A stretch of DNA of 64,000 nucleotides. It comes from Lacunisphaera sp. (GTDB lineage Bacteria; Verrucomicrobiota; Verrucomicrobiia; Opitutales; Opitutaceae). The notes under the pieces are model-generated. The model searched no databases. It was not told where the DNA came from and saw only the letters and a program-made list of their open reading frames with translations. Below, one piece after another: positions 61,941 to 64,000 of this stretch. Position 1 is the first letter of the stretch; the number at the start of each line of letters is the position of its first letter. Position numbers and translations under genes: made by a program. Location of the stretch: contig JAQSCO010000057.1 of NCBI GenBank assembly GCA_029945445.1, positions 542,985-606,984 of the forward strand, given 5' to 3'.

Positions 61941-62735
61941 ATGGGCTTGATCGACACGCATACGCACCTCGACTCCTTCGCCAAGCGCGGGGAGTTGCCG
62001 GCGATCCTGTCGCGGGCGCAGGCGGCCGGGCTCGAGGCCATGGTGGCCATCGGCACCGACACGGACGACTGGACGCTCTATCGCGACCTGGCCCGCGAAC
62101 ATCCGGGGGTCATCCACCATACGGCTGGCCTGCACCCGTGCAGTGTCGGCGAGGACTGGGCCGGGCGTGTTGCGCAACTGGAGGCATTCTGGGGTGGGAC
62201 CCTCCGTCCGGTCGCGCTGGGCGAAATCGGTCTCGACCGTTTCCATTTGCCCAAGGATGCAGCCGAGGCGGAGAAGATCTTCGGCTGGCAGCGGGCGGCG
62301 TTCCTTGAGCAGCTAAGGCTCGCCAAGAAACTCGGCTGCCCGGTGGTCATCCATTCGCGCAATGCTTTCCGCGAATGCGTCGAGATGATCGATGCTTCCG
62401 GCGTCACATGGAGCCGGGTGGTGTTCCACTGTTTCACCGAGGGTCCGCTGGAAATGGCCGAGCTCACGAAACGCGGCGGCTATGGGTCATTCACCGGTGT
62501 GATTACCTACAAGAGCGCCGAGATGGTGCGCGCGGCGGCGCTGGCGCAGGGCTTGGACCGGCTGATGATCGAGACCGACGCGCCCTATCTGACACCCATG
62601 CCGCACCGCGGAAAGCCCAACGAGCCGGCCTACCTGAGGCTCACGGCCGAGTTCTGCGCCGGGGCGTTTGGGGTGAGTTACGAGAAGCTGGCGGAAGTCA
62701 CGACCGCGAATGCGAAACGAGTTTTCGGGCTTTAG
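61941..62735 (+). CDS. tatD: TatD-family metal-dependent hydrolase
   Basis: A 264-residue enzyme with the TatD metal motifs DTHTHLD, GEIGLDRF (Glu bridging), HSRNAF and VFHCFTEG, and ETDAPYLTPMPHRGKPNEPA. Probably a DNase or related hydrolase. Divergent from the acyltransferase gene, convergent with the HPr gene across the composite palindrome at 62735-62830. Confidence 0.93.
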   Translation: MGLIDTHTHLDSFAKRGELPAILSRAQAAGLEAMVAIGTDTDDWTLYRDLAREHPGVIHHTAGLHPCSVGEDWAGRVAQLEAFWGGTLRPVALGEIGLDRFHLPKDAAEAEKIFGWQRAAFLEQLRLAKKLGCPVVIHSRNAFRECVEMIDASGVTWSRVVFHCFTEGPLEMAELTKRGGYGSFTGVITYKSAEMVRAAALAQGLDRLMIETDAPYLTPMPHRGKPNEPAYLRLTAEFCAGAFGVSYEKLAEVTTANAKRVFGL

Positions 62736-62830
62736 CCCGCTAATCACGCGAATAGACGCGAATCGCTAAAATGAAAAAGGCCGGTCAAAGACCGGCCCTA
62801 CATTAGCGTTAATTCGTGTGATTCGCGGGC
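62735..62830. repeat. Composite nested palindrome between tatD and the HPr gene
   Basis: Outer arms 62735-62759 and 62806-62830 pair at 21 of 25 positions (my count). The inner REP-like hairpin is GGCCGGTC (62779-62786)/GACCGGCC (62790-62797) with CTAC. On the minus strand the inner hairpin is followed by TTTTTCATTTT, so it can also end transcription of the HPr gene. Confidence 0.6.
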
Positions 62831-62837
62831 AGTTGTC

Positions 62838-63134
62838 TTACGCCTCGTCGAACTTCTTGGCGAAGAGCGCCTCGAGTTCGGCCAGCATCTGGGGGGCGTC
62901 CTCGCCCGTGGCCAGGAACTTGACCTTCGTGCCCTTGGCCGCCGCCAGCATCATGAGGCCCATGATGCTCTTGCCGTTCACCTGCTCCTCATCCTTCTCC
63001 ACGAAGACCTCCGCCTTGAACTTATTGGTGACACGCACGATCATGGCCGCCGGACGGGCATGGATGCCCATCTTGTTCTGCACGAGGAGTTCCTTCGTGT
63101 GGGTGCCGGCTGATGTGGTGTCACTCTTTTCCAT
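62838..63134 (-). CDS. HPr-family phosphocarrier protein
   Basis: A 98-residue cytosolic protein with the phosphorylation site His25 in KMGIHARPAAMIV, and the regulatory Ser56 in VNGKSIMGLMMLAAAKGTKV. The N-terminal ~12 residues are extra. It would be phosphorylated at His by EI of a PTS or PTS-like chain, and at Ser by HprK, if present; neither is in this window. ATG 63134 is chosen; an earlier frame start (63173) is less likely. Confidence 0.92.
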   Translation of the reverse strand: MEKSDTTSAGTHTKELLVQNKMGIHARPAAMIVRVTNKFKAEVFVEKDEEQVNGKSIMGLMMLAAAKGTKVKFLATGEDAPQMLAELEALFAKKFDEA

Positions 63135-63214
63135 TGCGATTGGGCTGGTGGTTCGGATTAAAGGATAACGCAAAAGCCGGTCGCACCCCGGCTTGCAATC
63201 ACAAAGACCCCCGC

Positions 63215-63958
63215 ATGCCCGCCTTTGCCATCATCGTTCCGTGCCGTTTGGAGTCGACGCGCTTCCCGCGTAAATTGCTGCATCCGATTAAGGGCAAGCC
63301 GCTTGTGCTGTGGGTGGCGGAGCGCATCACGGCCCAGGCACCGGACTATCCGCTCTGGTTCGCCGTTGACCACGAATTGCTCGCCCAATGCCTCGAGGGC
63401 GCGGGTTTTCGGGCGATCATGACCTCCGCCAGCCACCCCAGCGGGACGGATCGGATCGCCGAGGCCAACCGCACCGTCCGGGCCAGCTACGTCCTCAATG
63501 TGCAGGCCGACGAGCCCTTGGTCAGCGGTGGCCAGCTTAACGCCCTCGCCAAGCTCATCCAGGGCGACTGCCCGATGGCGACGCTGTGCACCCCCTTCAA
63601 GCGTGTGGTCGACTTCTACAACACCAACCAGGTGAAGGTCGTCATGAACTCGACCGGCCGGGCGATGTATTTCTCCCGGTCCCGGATGCCTTACTCGCGC
63701 GACCTCGGCCTGACCGTCGACGACACCTGGGTGAAGGCGAATCCCTGCTACAAGCACCTCGGCCTTTACGCCTACAAGGCGGACTTTCTCGAAAAATTCG
63801 TGGCTATGCCGCCGGGCCAGCTCGAGCAGATCGAAAAACTCGAGCAGCTGCGCGCGATGGAGGCGGGCTATCCGATCGCCATCGCGGTGACCGACGACCC
63901 GACCATCGGCGTTGACACGCCGGAAGATGCGAAGAAGTTCGAAGCCCACCTGGGGTAG
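63215..63958 (+). CDS. kdsB: 3-deoxy-manno-octulosonate cytidylyltransferase
   Basis: A 247-residue enzyme that activates Kdo as CMP-Kdo for lipid A core synthesis. Motifs: IIVPCRLESTRFPRKLL, SHPSGTDRIAEANR, VLNVQADEPLVSGGQL, and CYKHLGLYAYKADFLEKFV. Indicates LPS with Kdo, hence an outer membrane. Divergent from the HPr gene (80 bp between starts). Confidence 0.94.
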   Translation: MPAFAIIVPCRLESTRFPRKLLHPIKGKPLVLWVAERITAQAPDYPLWFAVDHELLAQCLEGAGFRAIMTSASHPSGTDRIAEANRTVRASYVLNVQADEPLVSGGQLNALAKLIQGDCPMATLCTPFKRVVDFYNTNQVKVVMNSTGRAMYFSRSRMPYSRDLGLTVDDTWVKANPCYKHLGLYAYKADFLEKFVAMPPGQLEQIEKLEQLRAMEAGYPIAIAVTDDPTIGVDTPEDAKKFEAHLG

Positions 63959-64000
63959 GATTTTTCACCACGAAATACACGAAACACACGAAAACTCAGA
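63959..64000. repeat. ACGAAA-type direct repeats at the window end
   Basis: CACGAAA is repeated three times (CACGAAATA, CACGAAACA, CACGAAAA). No gene. It resembles short intergenic repeats common in this lineage; possibly the start of a larger repeat beyond the edge. Confidence 0.4.

Overview
The window is a 64 kb piece of a GC-rich, Gram-negative-type bacterial chromosome. It most resembles a member of Verrucomicrobiota, family Opitutaceae (Opitutus/Lacunisphaera-like). The reasons are PEP-CTERM surface proteins, an autotransporter-type beta-strand repeat protein, TMTC-like TPR membrane proteins, KdsB (LPS Kdo activation), outer-membrane beta-barrels, and frequent ATGA/GTGA gene overlaps. 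This is inference from gene content; no rRNA is present. There are no CRISPR arrays, prophage genes or transposase genes.

Layout. 1-4.6 kb: end of an esterase gene, a PLP trans-sulfuration-family enzyme, a PEP-CTERM protein, an inositol-monophosphatase-like protein and a lipoprotein. 4.6-18.7 kb: a heavy-metal (copper/silver-type) resistance island. On the minus strand it carries a Cus-type tripartite efflux system (TolC-type channel, CusB-like adaptor, CusA-like RND pump with the methionine residues of the Cu/Ag pumps), several small Cys/His-rich metal-handling proteins, a 33-residue membrane microprotein, an NhaC-type antiporter, a CorE-like ECF sigma factor with its own cysteine-rich sensor tail, a 53-residue cysteine-rich peptide and a CPC-type copper P-type ATPase. 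On the plus strand, divergently, is a three-gene cassette in the order of cnrYXH (one-pass membrane protein, periplasmic metal-sensor-like protein, ECF sigma factor). The island therefore appears to have two separate sigma-factor-based metal regulators at its ends.

18.7-31 kb: housekeeping and accessory genes (an unknown membrane protein, an EamA transporter, a MocR regulator, an outer-membrane protein, a GNAT acetyltransferase, a DEAD-box helicase, an autotransporter-repeat PEP-CTERM protein), then a compact arsR-arsC-acr3 arsenic operon. 31-40 kb: an SDR, a HAD phosphatase, hisC, a TPR protein, and an exopolysaccharide export set (beta-barrel, Wza-like, Wzc-like BY-kinase). 39-51 kb: sua5, rpsR, tRNA-Arg(CCT), an FMN reductase, aroC, a P-loop protein, ada, tRNA-Leu(CAG), a TMTC-like TPR protein, xylB, deoA and a molybdopterin oxidoreductase. 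51-64 kb: hrpA, a CBS protein, a hybrid histidine kinase, a dienelactone hydrolase operon, a DUF4097-like protein, an acyltransferase, tatD, an HPr and kdsB.

A second theme is a dispersed family of paired-hairpin repeats with GTAG (or GGAG) feet, like REP/BIME elements. Several lie between genes. Two lie in frame inside coding sequences (hrpA and the TMTC-like gene); the hrpA copy is exactly 66 bp (22 codons). Other palindromic repeats occur near 51.99, 57.8 and 62.75 kb.
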